Positions 8,801 through 17,453 are shown, counted from the first letter of the stretch. The stretch: DNA of 64,000 nt from Streptomyces globisporus (GCA_014649555.1 BMTG01000002.1:496001-560000), one strand, 5' to 3'. Notes: a model not told the origin generated them from the letters alone. Made by a program: numbers and translations.

Positions 8801-9567
8801 ATGCGCAGGATCTTGCCGCGCAGGTCGTTGGTGTTGCCCGAGGTGCGGCGGGCGTCGAACGCCGGGTTGCGGTCGGGGCGTTCGTCGATCGGGGTGAAGC
8901 CGTCGGAGGCGAAGGGGTTGGTGTCGTCGCCGGTCGAGAGGTAGAGGTTGCCGTCCTTGTCGAAGTCGATGTCACCGCCGACGTGGCAGCAGATGCCGCG
9001 CGAGGTGGGGACGTCCAGGACCTTCTTCTCGCTGGCGGTGTCGAGGGTGCCGTCCTCGTTGAGGACGAAGCGGGAGAGCCGGTTGACGCCGTCGAACTTC
9101 GCGAAGTCGGCGGCGGTGCCGGTCTCCGGGGCGTCGCCCGCCGGGGTGTCCATCGGGGGCGCGTAGAAGAGGTAGATCGCCCGGTTCTCGGCGAAGTCCG
9201 GGTCGACGCCGACGCCTTGGAGGCCTTCCTCGTCGTGCGTGTACACGGGGAGGGTGCCGGAGATCCTGGTGTTGCCGGCGCTGTCGGTGATCCGCAGCTC
9301 GCCGCCGCGCGAGGTGTGCAGCACGCTGCGGTCGGGGAGGACGGCGAGCGACATGGGCTCGCCGGTCTCCTCGGCGCCCTTGGCGAGGGTGACTTGCTGA
9401 AAGTCCTCCGCCAAGGGCTCCTCGTGCCCGGGGTGCCCCGGGTGGGCGGTGGCGCCGGGCGCGGAGCCGAGGGTCAGGGTCGCGGCGGCGAGCAGGCCGC
9501 CGGTGAACAGCGCGAGGGTCTTTCGGACGCGGGTCCGGGCCAGGAGCCGCTTTCTGGTTCTGTGCAC
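5848..9567 (-). CDS. Secreted multidomain protein: sorbosone/glucose dehydrogenase-like, PKD, CBM, ThuA, DUF1080
   Basis: A 1239-residue exported protein. A basic start and hydrophobic run (TLALFTGGLLAAATLTLG) end in a likely signal peptidase site near residue 36. Domains in order: a six-bladed propeller of the PQQ-type sugar dehydrogenase family (about 50-510, with SRGICCHVGGDIDFDKDGNL and SGNTNDLRGKILRI); a PKD domain (about 520-590, YSWDFGDGGTST); a carbohydrate-binding-like domain (about 705-825); a ThuA domain (about 827-1050, GYVGIHAAADTEYDWEFYGG); and a C-terminal DUF1080/3-keto-disaccharide hydrolase jelly roll (1056-1239, FNGKTLEGWK). The GTG at 9565-9567 is behind CCGGAGGACC; frames upstream to 9831 are not needed. 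It likely oxidises or cleaves sugars outside the cell. Confidence 0.9.
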   Translation of the reverse strand: MHRTRKRLLARTRVRKTLALFTGGLLAAATLTLGSAPGATAHPGHPGHEEPLAEDFQQVTLAKGAEETGEPMSLAVLPDRSVLHTSRGGELRITDSAGNTRISGTLPVYTHDEEGLQGVGVDPDFAENRAIYLFYAPPMDTPAGDAPETGTAADFAKFDGVNRLSRFVLNEDGTLDTASEKKVLDVPTSRGICCHVGGDIDFDKDGNLYLSTGDDTNPFASDGFTPIDERPDRNPAFDARRTSGNTNDLRGKILRIKVADDGSYTVPEGNLFEPGTDKTRPEIYAMGFRNPFRFSVDQATGTVYVGDYGPDAGAADPKRGPAGKVEFARVTKAANFGWPFCVGDNEPYIDYDFATKASGAAFDCAAPKNESPHNTGLVDLPPAEAAWIPYDGGSVPEFGSGSESPMGGPVYRYDADLDSPVKFPEAYDGDFFAGEFGRQWIKRIEQDADGAVQSINEVPWSGTQIMDMAFGPDGALYVLDYGLAWFGGDENSALYRIENATGGRSPIAEASANKTSGTAPLKVKFSSAGTADGDGDPLTYSWDFGDGGTSTAANPTYTYKKNGTYTATLTAEDPTGRTGSASVHVTVGNTAPTVELVLPEDGQLFEFGDSVPFKVNVSDPEDGTIDCTKVEVKFTLGHDSHGHDITTEHGCEGTIKTAMEGGHDPNANIYGGISASYLDNGGGGQAKLTGKDASRLQPKHRQAEHFDDSSGVTTPSKSSAHGGKTVGDIHNDDWISFDTYVLGNSTKLTARISSAGSGGFLEVRAGSPTGKILGSGPVPVTGSWDTFQDVDIPLRGAPKKQTELFLVFKGGDGALYDVDDFELSNTPVDKTAKRVLVFSKTAGFRHDSIPAGIEALKEIGKDTNITVDSTESAAQFTTSNLARYDAVAFLSTTGDVLNAEQQKAFENYVATGGGYVGIHAAADTEYDWEFYGGLVGAYFDSHPQIQPATVRVEDHDHPATAHLDEEWERTDEWYNYRTNPRDKAKVLATLDETTYTGGNMKGDHPISWCQTYQGGRSFYTGLGHTKESYAEPAFRSHVLGGLRYATGQVKADCKPDTDYRPIFNGKTLEGWKQAGPGKFSVSDGALHSEGGMGLLTYQAKELKSYSLKLDWKMAGDDNSGIFVGFPESDDPWSAVNNGYEIQIDATDAADRTTGAVYTFKSANIKARDRVLRPPGQWNSYEIKVQGERLQIFLNGAKINDFTNTDPARSLKDGYIGLQNHGADDQVSFRNIQLKELPSK

Positions 9568-9801
9568 GTTGGTCCTCCGGAGAGTGCCGGTTGTACGGGC
9601 GGGTGTAGCCGTGCCGTGCCGCGCGGGGACTGCCGCGCGTGCGTCACCGGAGACGGGAGTGACCCCGGTGACGCGAGTCATGTCGTGTACACGTGGTGGA
9701 CGGTAGACCTGTTCGTCCTCGACGGAAAGCCCTTGTGCAACAGGTAAGTCGAACTTCTGCTTCCGGCAGGACAAAGAGATTTCCGGGCAGGACGAGGCAG
9801 C

Positions 9802-9840
9802 CCCGGGGGCGGGAGTGGTGCCGTGCACCATGCCCCCGGG
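9802..9840 (-). terminator. Hairpin at the end of the sugar operon
   Basis: A 9-bp GC stem (CCCGGGGGC at 9802-9810 with GCCCCCGGG at 9832-9840). Its 21-base loop can fold again through GGTG/CACC. It lies 16 bases past the stop of the isomerase gene on the minus strand, so it marks the end of the 17246-9856 transcript and separates it from the large secreted protein. Confidence 0.6.
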
Positions 9841-9855
9841 ACTTGGCAGTCCGTC

Positions 9856-10860
9856 CTAGTCGCCGCCGCCGAAGGCCGCGTCGAAGGAGGCGGACGGCGG
9901 GTCGAAGTCGAACCGCTTGAGGCTGGCAAGCGCTTCCGGGGCGCCGGTCAGCCGGTCCATCCCGGCGTCCTCCCACTCGACCGAGACCGGCCCTTCGTAG
10001 CCGATGGACCGGAGCATCCGGAAGACGTCCTCCCAGGGGACGTCGCCGTGGCCGGCGGAGACGAAGTCCCAGCCGCGCCGGGGGTCACCCCACGGCAGAT
10101 GCGAGCCGAGGCGGCCGTTGCGGCCGTCGAGGCGCTTGCGGGCCTCCTTGCAGTCCACGTGGTAGATCCGGTCCCGGAAGTCGTAGAGGAAGCCGACCGG
10201 GTCGAGGTCCTGCCAGACGAAGTGGCTCGGGTCGAAGTTCAGCCCGAACGCGGGCCGGTGGTCCACCGCTTCGAGCGCGCGCTTGGTGGTCCAGTAGTCG
10301 TACGCGATCTCGCTCGGGTGCACCTCGTGGGCGAAGCGCACCCCCTCGGCGTCGAAGACGTCCAGGATCGGGTTCCAGCGCTCGGCGAAGTCCTCGTAGC
10401 CGCGTTCGATCATGTGCGGCGGGACGGGCGGGAACATCGCGACGAGGTGCCAGATCGAGGAGCCGGTGAACCCGATGACCGTGTCGACCCCGAAGGCGGC
10501 GGCGGCCCGCGCGGTGTCGGCGATCTCGGCGGCGGCCCGCTGCCGTACGCCTTCGGGCTCCCCGTCGCCCCAGATGCGGGCGGGCAGGATGCCCTGGTGG
10601 CGTTCGTCGATCGGGTTGTCGCAGACGGCCTGCCCGACGAGGTGGTTGGAGATCGCGAAGCACTTCAGCCCGTACTTGTCGAGCAGTTGGTGCCGGGTGT
10701 CCAGGTAGCCGGGGTCGGCCAGTGCCTTGTCGACCTCGAAGTGGTCTCCCCAGCAGGCGAGTTCGAGCCCGTCGTAGCCGAAGTCCCGGGCGTGCTTGCA
10801 GACCTCCTCCAGCGGGAGGTCGGCCCACTGGCCGGTGAAGAGGGTGAAGGGGCGGGGCAT
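9856..10860 (-). CDS. Sugar phosphate isomerase/epimerase
   Basis: A 334-residue TIM barrel of the xylose-isomerase-like family. It opens [20 protein letters not shown] and shows [52 protein letters not shown] and [13 protein letters not shown], which supply the Glu, Asp, His and Glu ligands of the family's metal site. An AGGAGG sits 10 bases before the ATG. It is the last gene of the operon running from the ROK regulator, 13 bases after the dehydrogenase gene. In comparable operons it isomerises or dehydrates a keto-sugar or keto-inositol made by the Gfo/Idh partner; the exact substrate cannot be read from sequence. Confidence 0.88.
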   Translation of the reverse strand: MPRPFTLFTGQWADLPLEEVCKHARDFGYDGLELACWGDHFEVDKALADPGYLDTRHQLLDKYGLKCFAISNHLVGQAVCDNPIDERHQGILPARIWGDGEPEGVRQRAAAEIADTARAAAAFGVDTVIGFTGSSIWHLVAMFPPVPPHMIERGYEDFAERWNPILDVFDAEGVRFAHEVHPSEIAYDYWTTKRALEAVDHRPAFGLNFDPSHFVWQDLDPVGFLYDFRDRIYHVDCKEARKRLDGRNGRLGSHLPWGDPRRGWDFVSAGHGDVPWEDVFRMLRSIGYEGPVSVEWEDAGMDRLTGAPEALASLKRFDFDPPSASFDAAFGGGD

Positions 10861-10873
10861 GGGCGGCAGCCTC

Positions 10874-12109
10874 CTAGGACGAGGACGGGACCGGGGTGTG
10901 GACGGAGTTCTTGGCGGCGCTCTCCTCGACGGCGGCGAGCACCCGCTGCACCTGGAGGCCGTCCGCGAACGACGGTACGGGCGTGGTCCTTTCGGCGATC
11001 GTGCGGACCACGTCGCGGGCCTGGTGGACGAAGGTGTGCTCGTAGCCGAGCCCGTGGCCCGGCGGCCACCAGGCCTCCAGGTAGGGGTGCTCGGGTTCGG
11101 TGACGAGGATGCGGCGGAAGCCCGCGGTGGCGGCGGGTTCGGTGTGGTCGTGGAAGGACAGCTCGTTGAGCCGCTCCAGATCGAAGGCGAGCGAGCCGAG
11201 CTCCCCGTTGATCTCCAGGCGCAGGGCGTTCTTGCGCCCGGCGGCCATCCGGGTCGCCTCGAAGGAGGCGAGAGCGCCGGAGGCGAGGCGGCCGGTGAAG
11301 ATCGCCGCGTCGTCGACGGTCACCTCGCCCCGCTCCACCGTGTCGGCGCTGCCGGAGAGCCCGGCCGACGCCCCGGCGAGCAGGGGACGTTCGCGTACGA
11401 AGGTCTCACTGACGGCGGAGACCCCGGTCAGCAGCTCGCCCGCGAGGTACTGGGCGAGGTCGACGATGTGCGCCCCGAGGTCGCCGAGCGCACCGGAGCC
11501 GGCGTGCTCGCGCTTGAGCCGCCAGGTGAGCGGGGAGGCCGGATCGACCAGCCAGTCCTGGAGGTAGGTCGCCCGCACATGGCGCAGGGGGCCGAGCCGG
11601 CCCTCGGCGATGAGCTGCCGGGCGTAGGAGATCGCGGGAACCTTGCGGTAGTTGAAGCCCACCATCGCCACCTGGCCGCGGGCGGCGGCCGCTTCGGCGG
11701 CGCGGACCATGGCCTCGGCCTCGGCGACGTTATTGGCGAGCGGCTTCTCGCACAGGACGTGCTTGCCCGCCTCCAGAGCGGCGATGGCGATCTCCGCGTG
11801 GCTGTCGCCGGGGGTGCAGATGTCGATCAGCTGGACGTCGTCCCGGGCGATCAGGGCCCGCCAGTCGGTCTCCGCCGCCGCCCAGCCGTGCCGGGCGGCG
11901 GCGGCGTCGACCGCCGCACGGTCGCGTCCGCAGATCGCGGCGAGAGCGGGCCGCAGCGGCAGGTCGAAGACGTGTCCTGCGGTGCGCCACCCCTGGGAGT
12001 GGGCGGCGCCCATGAACGCGTATCCGACCATGCCGACCCCGAGTGTTCCCGGCGCCTGCCGCGGCGGCGGTGCTGGGGTTCGCGTTTCCGTCTCTTGACT
12101 ACGGGCCAT
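10874..12109 (-). CDS. Gfo/Idh/MocA family oxidoreductase
   Basis: A 411-residue NAD(P)-dependent sugar dehydrogenase. The N-terminal Rossmann fold shows [18 protein letters not shown] at about residues 24-41, followed by the family motif CEKPLANN and the C-terminal sheet with [19 protein letters not shown]. The ATG at 12107-12109 is preceded by GAGGAGGAAG at good spacing; the frame continues upstream but only as a shadow of the transporter gene. It lies between the binding protein and the isomerase. The pairing suggests that an imported sugar or cyclitol is oxidised to a keto form and then rearranged. Confidence 0.9.
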   Translation of the reverse strand: MARSQETETRTPAPPPRQAPGTLGVGMVGYAFMGAAHSQGWRTAGHVFDLPLRPALAAICGRDRAAVDAAAARHGWAAAETDWRALIARDDVQLIDICTPGDSHAEIAIAALEAGKHVLCEKPLANNVAEAEAMVRAAEAAAARGQVAMVGFNYRKVPAISYARQLIAEGRLGPLRHVRATYLQDWLVDPASPLTWRLKREHAGSGALGDLGAHIVDLAQYLAGELLTGVSAVSETFVRERPLLAGASAGLSGSADTVERGEVTVDDAAIFTGRLASGALASFEATRMAAGRKNALRLEINGELGSLAFDLERLNELSFHDHTEPAATAGFRRILVTEPEHPYLEAWWPPGHGLGYEHTFVHQARDVVRTIAERTTPVPSFADGLQVQRVLAAVEESAAKNSVHTPVPSSS

Positions 12110-12143
12110 GCGGACTTCCTCCTCATCGGTGTGCGGTAACGGG

Positions 12144-12172
12144 CCGGGGGACGCGCTCGCCGCCTCCCCCGG
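12144..12172 (-). other. Small hairpin between binding-protein and dehydrogenase genes
   Basis: An 8-bp perfect stem (12144-12151 with 12165-12172) with a 13-base loop, just past the stop of the sugar-binding lipoprotein. In many importers a hairpin here lets more binding protein be made than downstream enzymes by protecting or partly ending the transcript. That role is inference. Confidence 0.35.
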
Positions 12173-12180
12173 AGTCCCGG

Positions 12181-13215
12181 TCAGTTGAAGCCCGTCGGCA
12201 GGTACTGGTCGATGTTGTCCTTCGTCACGACCGCGGAGTACAGGGTCAGGGAGGTCGGGATCTCCATCTCGGAGAGCCCGCTGACGCCCTTGGACTGGCC
12301 GAGCGCCCGGGCCAGGTCGATGGCGGAAGCGGCCATCGTCGGCGGGTAGAGGACGGTCGCCTTGATGACCGAGTTGTCGGCCTTGATGGCGTCCATCGCG
12401 GACTTGGCGCCGGCGCCGCCGACCATGATGAACTCGTCGCGGCCCGCCTGCTTGATGGCGCGCAGCGCACCGACGCCCTGGTCGTCGTCGTGGTTCCACA
12501 GGGCGTCGAACTGCTTCTGCGCCTGGAGGAGTTGGGCCATCTTCGCCTGGCCGGACTCGACGGTGAAGTCGGCTGCCTGACGGGCCACCAGCTTGATGTT
12601 GGAGTAGTTCTTGAGGGCGTCGGCGAAGCCCTGGCTGCGCTGCTTGGTCAGCTCCAGGTTGTCGATCCCGGCGAGCTCGACGACCTTGGCGTTCGGCTTG
12701 TCCTTGAGCTGTTCGCCGATGTAGTGGCCGGCGTTGAGGCCCATGCCGTAGTTGTCGCCGCCGACCCAGCAGCGGTACGCCTGCGGGGAGGCGAAGATGC
12801 GGTCCAGGTTGACGACGGGGATGCCCGCCTTCATCGCTTCCAGACCGACCTGGGTGAGCGCCTTGCCGTCGGCGGGGAGGATGACGAGGACGTCGACCTT
12901 CTTGTTGATGAGGGTCTTGACCTGGCCGATCTGGGCGGCGGTGTCGTTGGAGCCCTCGGTGATCTCCAGCGTGACGTCGGAGTACGTCTCCGCCCGGGAC
13001 TTGGCGTTCACGTTGATCGCGTTCAGCCAGCCGTGGTCGGCCTGCGGTCCGGCGAAGCCGATGGTGACGGCCTTGCCGGGCTTGTCGTCGGCGGGGGCGC
13101 TGTTGGCCGCGGACTCGGTCTTCTTCGGCTCGTTGCTGGTACAGGCGGTGAGGAGCGCGCCCGCGGAGACGGCGGCGGTTCCGAACAGCAGCCCTCTGCG
13201 GCTGGTTTCTGGCAT
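12181..13215 (-). CDS. Sugar ABC transporter substrate-binding lipoprotein
   Basis: About 344 residues, a periplasmic-binding-protein-like sugar binder of the ribose/galactose type. The start MPETSRRGLLFG has a twin-arginine-like motif and the signal ends in the lipobox LLTAC, so the mature protein is a lipoprotein with Cys about residue 25. Features of the family follow: VTIGFAGPQADHGWLNAINV, DVLVILPADGKALTQVG, GIPVVNLDRIF and ALWNHDDDQGVGALRAI. An ATG six codons earlier (13233) is also possible; I chose 13215 because GAAGGG lies upstream of it. It is the third transporter gene of the operon. Ligand is unknown. Confidence 0.9.
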   Translation of the reverse strand: MPETSRRGLLFGTAAVSAGALLTACTSNEPKKTESAANSAPADDKPGKAVTIGFAGPQADHGWLNAINVNAKSRAETYSDVTLEITEGSNDTAAQIGQVKTLINKKVDVLVILPADGKALTQVGLEAMKAGIPVVNLDRIFASPQAYRCWVGGDNYGMGLNAGHYIGEQLKDKPNAKVVELAGIDNLELTKQRSQGFADALKNYSNIKLVARQAADFTVESGQAKMAQLLQAQKQFDALWNHDDDQGVGALRAIKQAGRDEFIMVGGAGAKSAMDAIKADNSVIKATVLYPPTMAASAIDLARALGQSKGVSGLSEMEIPTSLTLYSAVVTKDNIDQYLPTGFN

Positions 13216-13306
13216 GACGGTCTGACCCTTCATCCGGTGGGTGCGTACGAGGTGCGGGTGCGGGGGGTTCGTATCGGTGCCGGGGGTGTCCGGTCGGTCG
13301 GGGCCG

Positions 13307-14359
13307 TCAGGTCTCCCGGCCGCGCATGGTGCGGCCCTGGACGAGGACGGCGGCGACGATGATGGCGCCCTTGGCGATCTGCTGGACGTCGCTCTGGAGG
13401 TTGTTGAGCGCGAAGATGTTGGTGATCGTGGTGAAGATCAGGACGCCGAGGACGGAGCCGACGATGGTGCCCCGGCCGCCGCTGAGCAGGGTTCCGCCGA
13501 TGATCGCGGCGGCGATGGCGTCGAGTTCGTACAGGTTGCCGTTGGTGTTCTGGCCGGACCCGGCCAGCACGATCAGCATGAAGGCGGCGATACCGCAGCA
13601 GAGCCCGGACAGCAGGTAGAGGTACAGGCGCTGGCGGCGGACGTCGATCCCGGCGAGCCGGGCGGCCTCCGCGTTACCGCCGACGGCGACCGTGCGGCGG
13701 CCGAAGGTGGTCCGGTTGAGGATCAGCCAGCCGACGATGACGACCACCGCGAACATGATGACCAGCGGCGGGATCCCGAGGATGTAGGAGTCGGGCAGGC
13801 CGAGGTCCAGGACCGAGTCGACGGTCACGATCTGGGTCTTGCCGTCGGTGATCTGGAGGGCGAGTCCGCGGGCCGAGGCGAGCATGGCCAGCGTCGCGAT
13901 GAACGGGACCATGTTCCCGTACGCGATGAGGACTCCGTTCACGAGTCCGGCGGCGAGGCCGACGATCACCGCGGTGAACGCGATGCCCGCGAAGCCGTAC
14001 TCCTGGGTGGCCAGGGTCGTCGCCCACACCGAGGCGAGGGCGACCATCGCCCCGACGGAGAGGTCGATGCCTCCGCTGATGATGACGAAGGTCATGCCGA
14101 CGGTGACGACGCCGATGACGGACGCCTGGGTCAGGATCAGCTGGAGGTTCCCGGTGTCCAGGAAGGCGTCCGGTTCGGTGATGCCACCGACCAGGACCAG
14201 CGCGGCGAGGACGCCGAGCAGGGACAGGATCCGGACGTCGAGCCGCAGACCGAGGGCCGGCATGCCCCCGCCCGACTTCGAGGGCGGCGTGTCGGAGGGG
14301 GCGGCGAGCGCCCCCTTGTCCGGCCCGTTGTGCTGCGCCGACGGGGCGGGCTGTGTCAT
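13307..14359 (-). CDS. Sugar ABC transporter permease (RbsC-like)
   Basis: A 350-residue permease with about ten hydrophobic segments, including LSLLGVLAALVLVGGI near the start and repeated Gly-rich helices. The family loop SGGIDLSVGAMVALASVWA and the later LSGGRGTIVGSVLGVLIF are typical of ribose-type permeases. A Pro/Gly/Ser-rich cytoplasmic N-terminus of about 45 residues precedes the first helix. The ATG overlaps the ATPase stop by 4 bases, so the subunits are translationally coupled. Confidence 0.92.
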   Translation of the reverse strand: MTQPAPSAQHNGPDKGALAAPSDTPPSKSGGGMPALGLRLDVRILSLLGVLAALVLVGGITEPDAFLDTGNLQLILTQASVIGVVTVGMTFVIISGGIDLSVGAMVALASVWATTLATQEYGFAGIAFTAVIVGLAAGLVNGVLIAYGNMVPFIATLAMLASARGLALQITDGKTQIVTVDSVLDLGLPDSYILGIPPLVIMFAVVVIVGWLILNRTTFGRRTVAVGGNAEAARLAGIDVRRQRLYLYLLSGLCCGIAAFMLIVLAGSGQNTNGNLYELDAIAAAIIGGTLLSGGRGTIVGSVLGVLIFTTITNIFALNNLQSDVQQIAKGAIIVAAVLVQGRTMRGRET

Positions 14360-15879
14360 GGCGTCGGGCTCCCTTCCATCACGAGGTCGAGTACGCGGTG
14401 CTCGTCGAGCTCCTGGGCGGGGGCCGTGTGGACCACTGCGCCCTCGCGGAGGACCAGCACCCGGTCGGCGAGGCCCAGGACTTCGGGCACTTCGCTGGAG
14501 ACGAGCAGGACGGCGAGGCCTTCGTCGGCCAGCCGGCGGATCACGGCGTAGAGCTCGGCGCGGGCGCCGACGTCGACGCCACGGGTGGGTTCGTCCAGCA
14601 GCAGGACCCGGCAGCCGCGCAGCAGCCAGCGGGCGAGGACGGCTTTCTGCTGGTTGCCGCCGGAGAGGGTGCGGACGGCGGCGTCCGGGTTGTCGGGCCG
14701 CATCTGCAGTTCCCGGGTGGCGCTCTGCGCGGCCTTCCGCTCCCCTCCCCGGTCGATCCAGCCGATCCGGGCGAAGCGGGAGAGGGAGGAGACGGAGACG
14801 TTACGGGTGACCGACTCGGTCATCAGCAGGGCCTGCGCCTTGCGTTCCTCGGGGGCGAGGCCGATCCCGGCGGCGACGGCGGCGCGGACGCTGCCGGGGC
14901 GGAGCTGCTTGCCCGCGACGGTGACGGTTCCGGTGCTCGCCTTGCGGGCCCCGTAGATCGTCTCAAGGATCTCGGAGCGGCCCGAGCCGACGAGTCCGGC
15001 CAGGCCGACGATCTCGCCGGGCCGCAGTTCGAGGTCGACGGGGGCGAACTCGCCCTTGCGGGAGAGGCCTTGGACCCGGAGCACCGGTTCGCCGGTGGTG
15101 GCGGCCGGCTCCTCGGGGCGGGGCGGGAAGACGTAGGCGACGTCGCGGCCGGTCATCATGGCAACGATGTCGCGGGTGGGCGTGTCCGCCGCGGGCAGTC
15201 CGACGGCCACGGTCCGGCCGTCCTTGATGACGGTGACCCGGTCGCCGATCCGGCGGATCTCCTCGAGACGGTGCGAGATGTAGACGACGGCCACACCGTC
15301 GGCGGTGAGGCCCTCGACGATGCGGAAGAGGTTGTCGACCTCGTCGGGGTCGAGGGCGGCGGAGGGCTCGTCCATCACGATGAGCCGGACCTCGTGGGAG
15401 AGCGCCCGCGCCATGGAGACGATCTGCTGCTGGGCGGCGGAGAGGTCGCCGACGTGCCGGGCCGGGTCGATCTCCGGGTGCCCGAGGCGGGCCAGCAGCG
15501 CCTTGGCGGCCGCGCGCCCCTCGCCCGTACGGACGATGAAGCCGGCGCTGGTCGGCTCGTGGCCGAGGAAGACGTTCTCGGCGACCGAGAGGTCCTCGAC
15601 CAGGTCGAGTTCCTGGTAGATGGTGGCGATGCCCAGGCGCATGGCGGCGATCGGCGACTTGAGCTGGACCTTCTCGCCGCGCCAGGTGATTGCGCCGTCG
15701 TTGGGCTGGTGGGCTCCGGCGAGCACCTTGATGAGGGTGGACTTGCCCGCACCGTTCTGGCCGAGGAGGCAGTGGACCTCGCCGGCCTGGACCTCCAGGT
15801 CGACGCCGTCCAGGGCGCGGACGCCCGGGAAGAGCTTGGTGATGCCGGACATGGTGAGCAGGGGTGGTTCTGGTGCCAT
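14356..15879 (-). CDS. Sugar ABC transporter ATP-binding protein (RbsA-like)
   Basis: A 507-residue double ATPase. The first nucleotide-binding half has Walker A GQNGAGKST, signature LSAAQQQIVSMARAL and Walker B LIVMDEPSAAL. The second half has a degenerate P-loop (GLVGSGRSEILETIYG), the signature LSGGNQQKAVLARWL and Walker B LLLDEPTRGVDVGA. Length and layout match RbsA/MglA proteins. The ATG has GAGGGG upstream and starts the transporter part of the operon 176 bases after the ROK gene. Confidence 0.93.
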   Translation of the reverse strand: MAPEPPLLTMSGITKLFPGVRALDGVDLEVQAGEVHCLLGQNGAGKSTLIKVLAGAHQPNDGAITWRGEKVQLKSPIAAMRLGIATIYQELDLVEDLSVAENVFLGHEPTSAGFIVRTGEGRAAAKALLARLGHPEIDPARHVGDLSAAQQQIVSMARALSHEVRLIVMDEPSAALDPDEVDNLFRIVEGLTADGVAVVYISHRLEEIRRIGDRVTVIKDGRTVAVGLPAADTPTRDIVAMMTGRDVAYVFPPRPEEPAATTGEPVLRVQGLSRKGEFAPVDLELRPGEIVGLAGLVGSGRSEILETIYGARKASTGTVTVAGKQLRPGSVRAAVAAGIGLAPEERKAQALLMTESVTRNVSVSSLSRFARIGWIDRGGERKAAQSATRELQMRPDNPDAAVRTLSGGNQQKAVLARWLLRGCRVLLLDEPTRGVDVGARAELYAVIRRLADEGLAVLLVSSEVPEVLGLADRVLVLREGAVVHTAPAQELDEHRVLDLVMEGSPTP

Positions 15880-16055
15880 GACGAATCCCCTCGGCGAATG
15901 GGGTCTCCCCTGCTCGGGCGGGTGCCGAGGGCCGGGGAGGGCCGGTGAGCGGACAGGGCGCAGGGCTGGAGGTGCCGTGGAGCCGGCGGCACCGCGAACG
16001 GCTGCTGACGGGGGTCGTTCCGTGGTGCGTGGAGCGGGGTGCGTACGGCCTGGGG

Positions 16056-17246
16056 TCAGGCCGGGGAGAAGAGGTGGTCGCTGATGAGCCGGGCCGCGCC
16101 GATCACTCCGGCGGTGGGCCCCAACTCGCCCAGGACGATGGGGAGGTTGCCGGTGGCCAGGGGCAGGGACTGCTTGTAGACCTGCGTGCGGACACTGGCG
16201 AGGAGGTTGTGACCGAGGCCGGTGACCCCGCCGCCGATCACCACCAGACCGGGATTGAAGAAGCTGACCAGGCTCGCGATCACCTGGCCGAGCCGGTTGC
16301 CGCCTTCGCGGATGAGGTCGAGCGCCGCGGCGTCCCCGGCCGCGGCGGCGGCCGCCACGTCGGCCGCGGTGAGGCGGCCCGCCGCCTCCAGCCGGACGGC
16401 GAGTTCGGGTGAGCGGCCCTCCCGGGCGGCGTCCTCCGCGTCGCGGGCGAGCGCCGCGCCGCTGAAGTGGGCTTCCAGGCAGCCCTTGTTGCCGCAGGCG
16501 CAGGGCCGGCCGTCGGGGTCGACCTGGATGTGCCCGATGTCCCCCGCGCTGCCGGTCGTACCGCGGTAGACCTCTCCGCCGACGACGATGCCGCAGCCGA
16601 TACCCGTACCGATCTTGACGCAGAGGAAGTCGCCCACGGAGCGGGCCACGCCCGCGTGCTGCTCCCCCATCGCCATGAGGTTCACGTCGTTGTCGACCAT
16701 GACGGGGCAGCCCAGCTCCTGGCTGAGCGCCTCGCGGACCGGGAACCCGTCCCAGCCGGGCATGATCGGCGGCGCGACCGGCACGCCCTCGGGGAAGCGG
16801 ACGGGGCCGGGGACCCCGATGCCCGCGCCGTCGAAGCCTTCGGCGAGCCCGGAGGCCCGCAGTTTGGCGGCGAGTGACAGAACCTGCTCGAAGACGGCGA
16901 CGGGCCCTTCGCGCACGTCCATCGGGTGGTTGAGGTGTCCCAGTACCTCCAGCTCCGCGTTGGTGACGGCCACATCGACCGAGGTGGCGCCGATGTCGAC
17001 GCCGAGGAAGCGCAGTTCGGGGGCGAGCCGGATGTTGTGCGAGCGGCGCCCGCCGCGCGATGCGGCGAGTCCGTCGGCCACCACCAGACCGGTCTCCAAG
17101 AGCCGGTCCACCTCGACGGCGAGCTTCGAGCGCGACAGATCGACCTGATCACCCAGCTGCGCACGGGAGTTGGGACCCCCGTCACGCAACAGCCGGAGCA
17201 GCCGCGCCTGATGCGCGTTCGCGGGTCGTGCCGTCATACGTCTCAC
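16056..17246 (-). CDS. ROK family transcriptional regulator
   Basis: A 396-residue regulator with an N-terminal winged helix (about residues 10-75, LRLLRDGGPNSRAQLGDQVD and SRSKLAVEVDRLLETGLVV). A ROK sugar-kinase-like domain follows: LGVDIGATSVDVAV phosphate loop, VDNDVNLMAMGE, KIGTGIGCGIVVGGEVYRG, and the zinc-binding run CACGNKGCLEAH. It is the first gene of the operon, so it most likely represses the importer and enzymes until the sugar or its phosphate binds. An inverted repeat 72-108 bases upstream (17318-17354) is a candidate site. ATG at 17246 or three codons inside (17237). Confidence 0.9.
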   Translation of the reverse strand: MRRMTARPANAHQARLLRLLRDGGPNSRAQLGDQVDLSRSKLAVEVDRLLETGLVVADGLAASRGGRRSHNIRLAPELRFLGVDIGATSVDVAVTNAELEVLGHLNHPMDVREGPVAVFEQVLSLAAKLRASGLAEGFDGAGIGVPGPVRFPEGVPVAPPIMPGWDGFPVREALSQELGCPVMVDNDVNLMAMGEQHAGVARSVGDFLCVKIGTGIGCGIVVGGEVYRGTTGSAGDIGHIQVDPDGRPCACGNKGCLEAHFSGAALARDAEDAAREGRSPELAVRLEAAGRLTAADVAAAAAAGDAAALDLIREGGNRLGQVIASLVSFFNPGLVVIGGGVTGLGHNLLASVRTQVYKQSLPLATGNLPIVLGELGPTAGVIGAARLISDHLFSPA

Positions 17247-17317
17247 GCGTCCCTCCCCGCCACATCGGCCAGTCCGTCGGGCTTTCGAGGGGAACGTAGC
17301 AGCGCTTTCCCGGAGTG

Positions 17318-17354
17318 GGAAGAAGTTGCGCAGGAATCCGCCCCAACTTTTTCC
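17318..17354. promoter_or_regulatory. Inverted repeat, candidate ROK operator
   Basis: GGAAGAAGTTG (17318-17328) and CAACTTTTTCC (17344-17354) form 11-bp arms with one mismatch and a 15-base spacer. It is noticeably A/T-rich against the surroundings and sits upstream of the ROK gene. ROK regulators often bind such spaced repeats to control themselves and their sugar operon. Binding is inferred. Confidence 0.5.
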
Positions 17355-17374
17355 ACACTCAGGACAAAGGTCGG

Positions 17375-17436
17375 CGGGGAGGGCTCACGGGACCCGGGAG
17401 GGAGGGGTCACGGAGACCGGCGGGGAGGGGTCACGT
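17375..17436. repeat. Three imperfect copies of a GGGAGGG-TCACG unit
   Basis: Three runs resembling GGGGAGGGGTCACG occur between the ROK and KAS III genes, spaced about 20-25 bases. They look like local duplication in intergenic DNA. No function is proposed. Confidence 0.45.
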
Positions 17437-17453
17437 AGATCTGCGGAGGGCGG

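Noticed and set aside
9684-9693. CGTGTACACG palindrome upstream of the large secreted protein
   Set aside because: Only 10 bp and without a clear promoter nearby; could be chance.
5182-9747. Long plus-strand reading frames (784 and 722 codons) opposite the large secreted protein
   Set aside because: Val/Gly/Ala/Arg-rich antisense frames with no motifs; they are shadows of high third-position GC.
9568-9831. N-terminal extension of the large secreted protein
   Set aside because: The extension would put 88 residues before the signal peptide; the GTG at 9567 has a good ribosome site.
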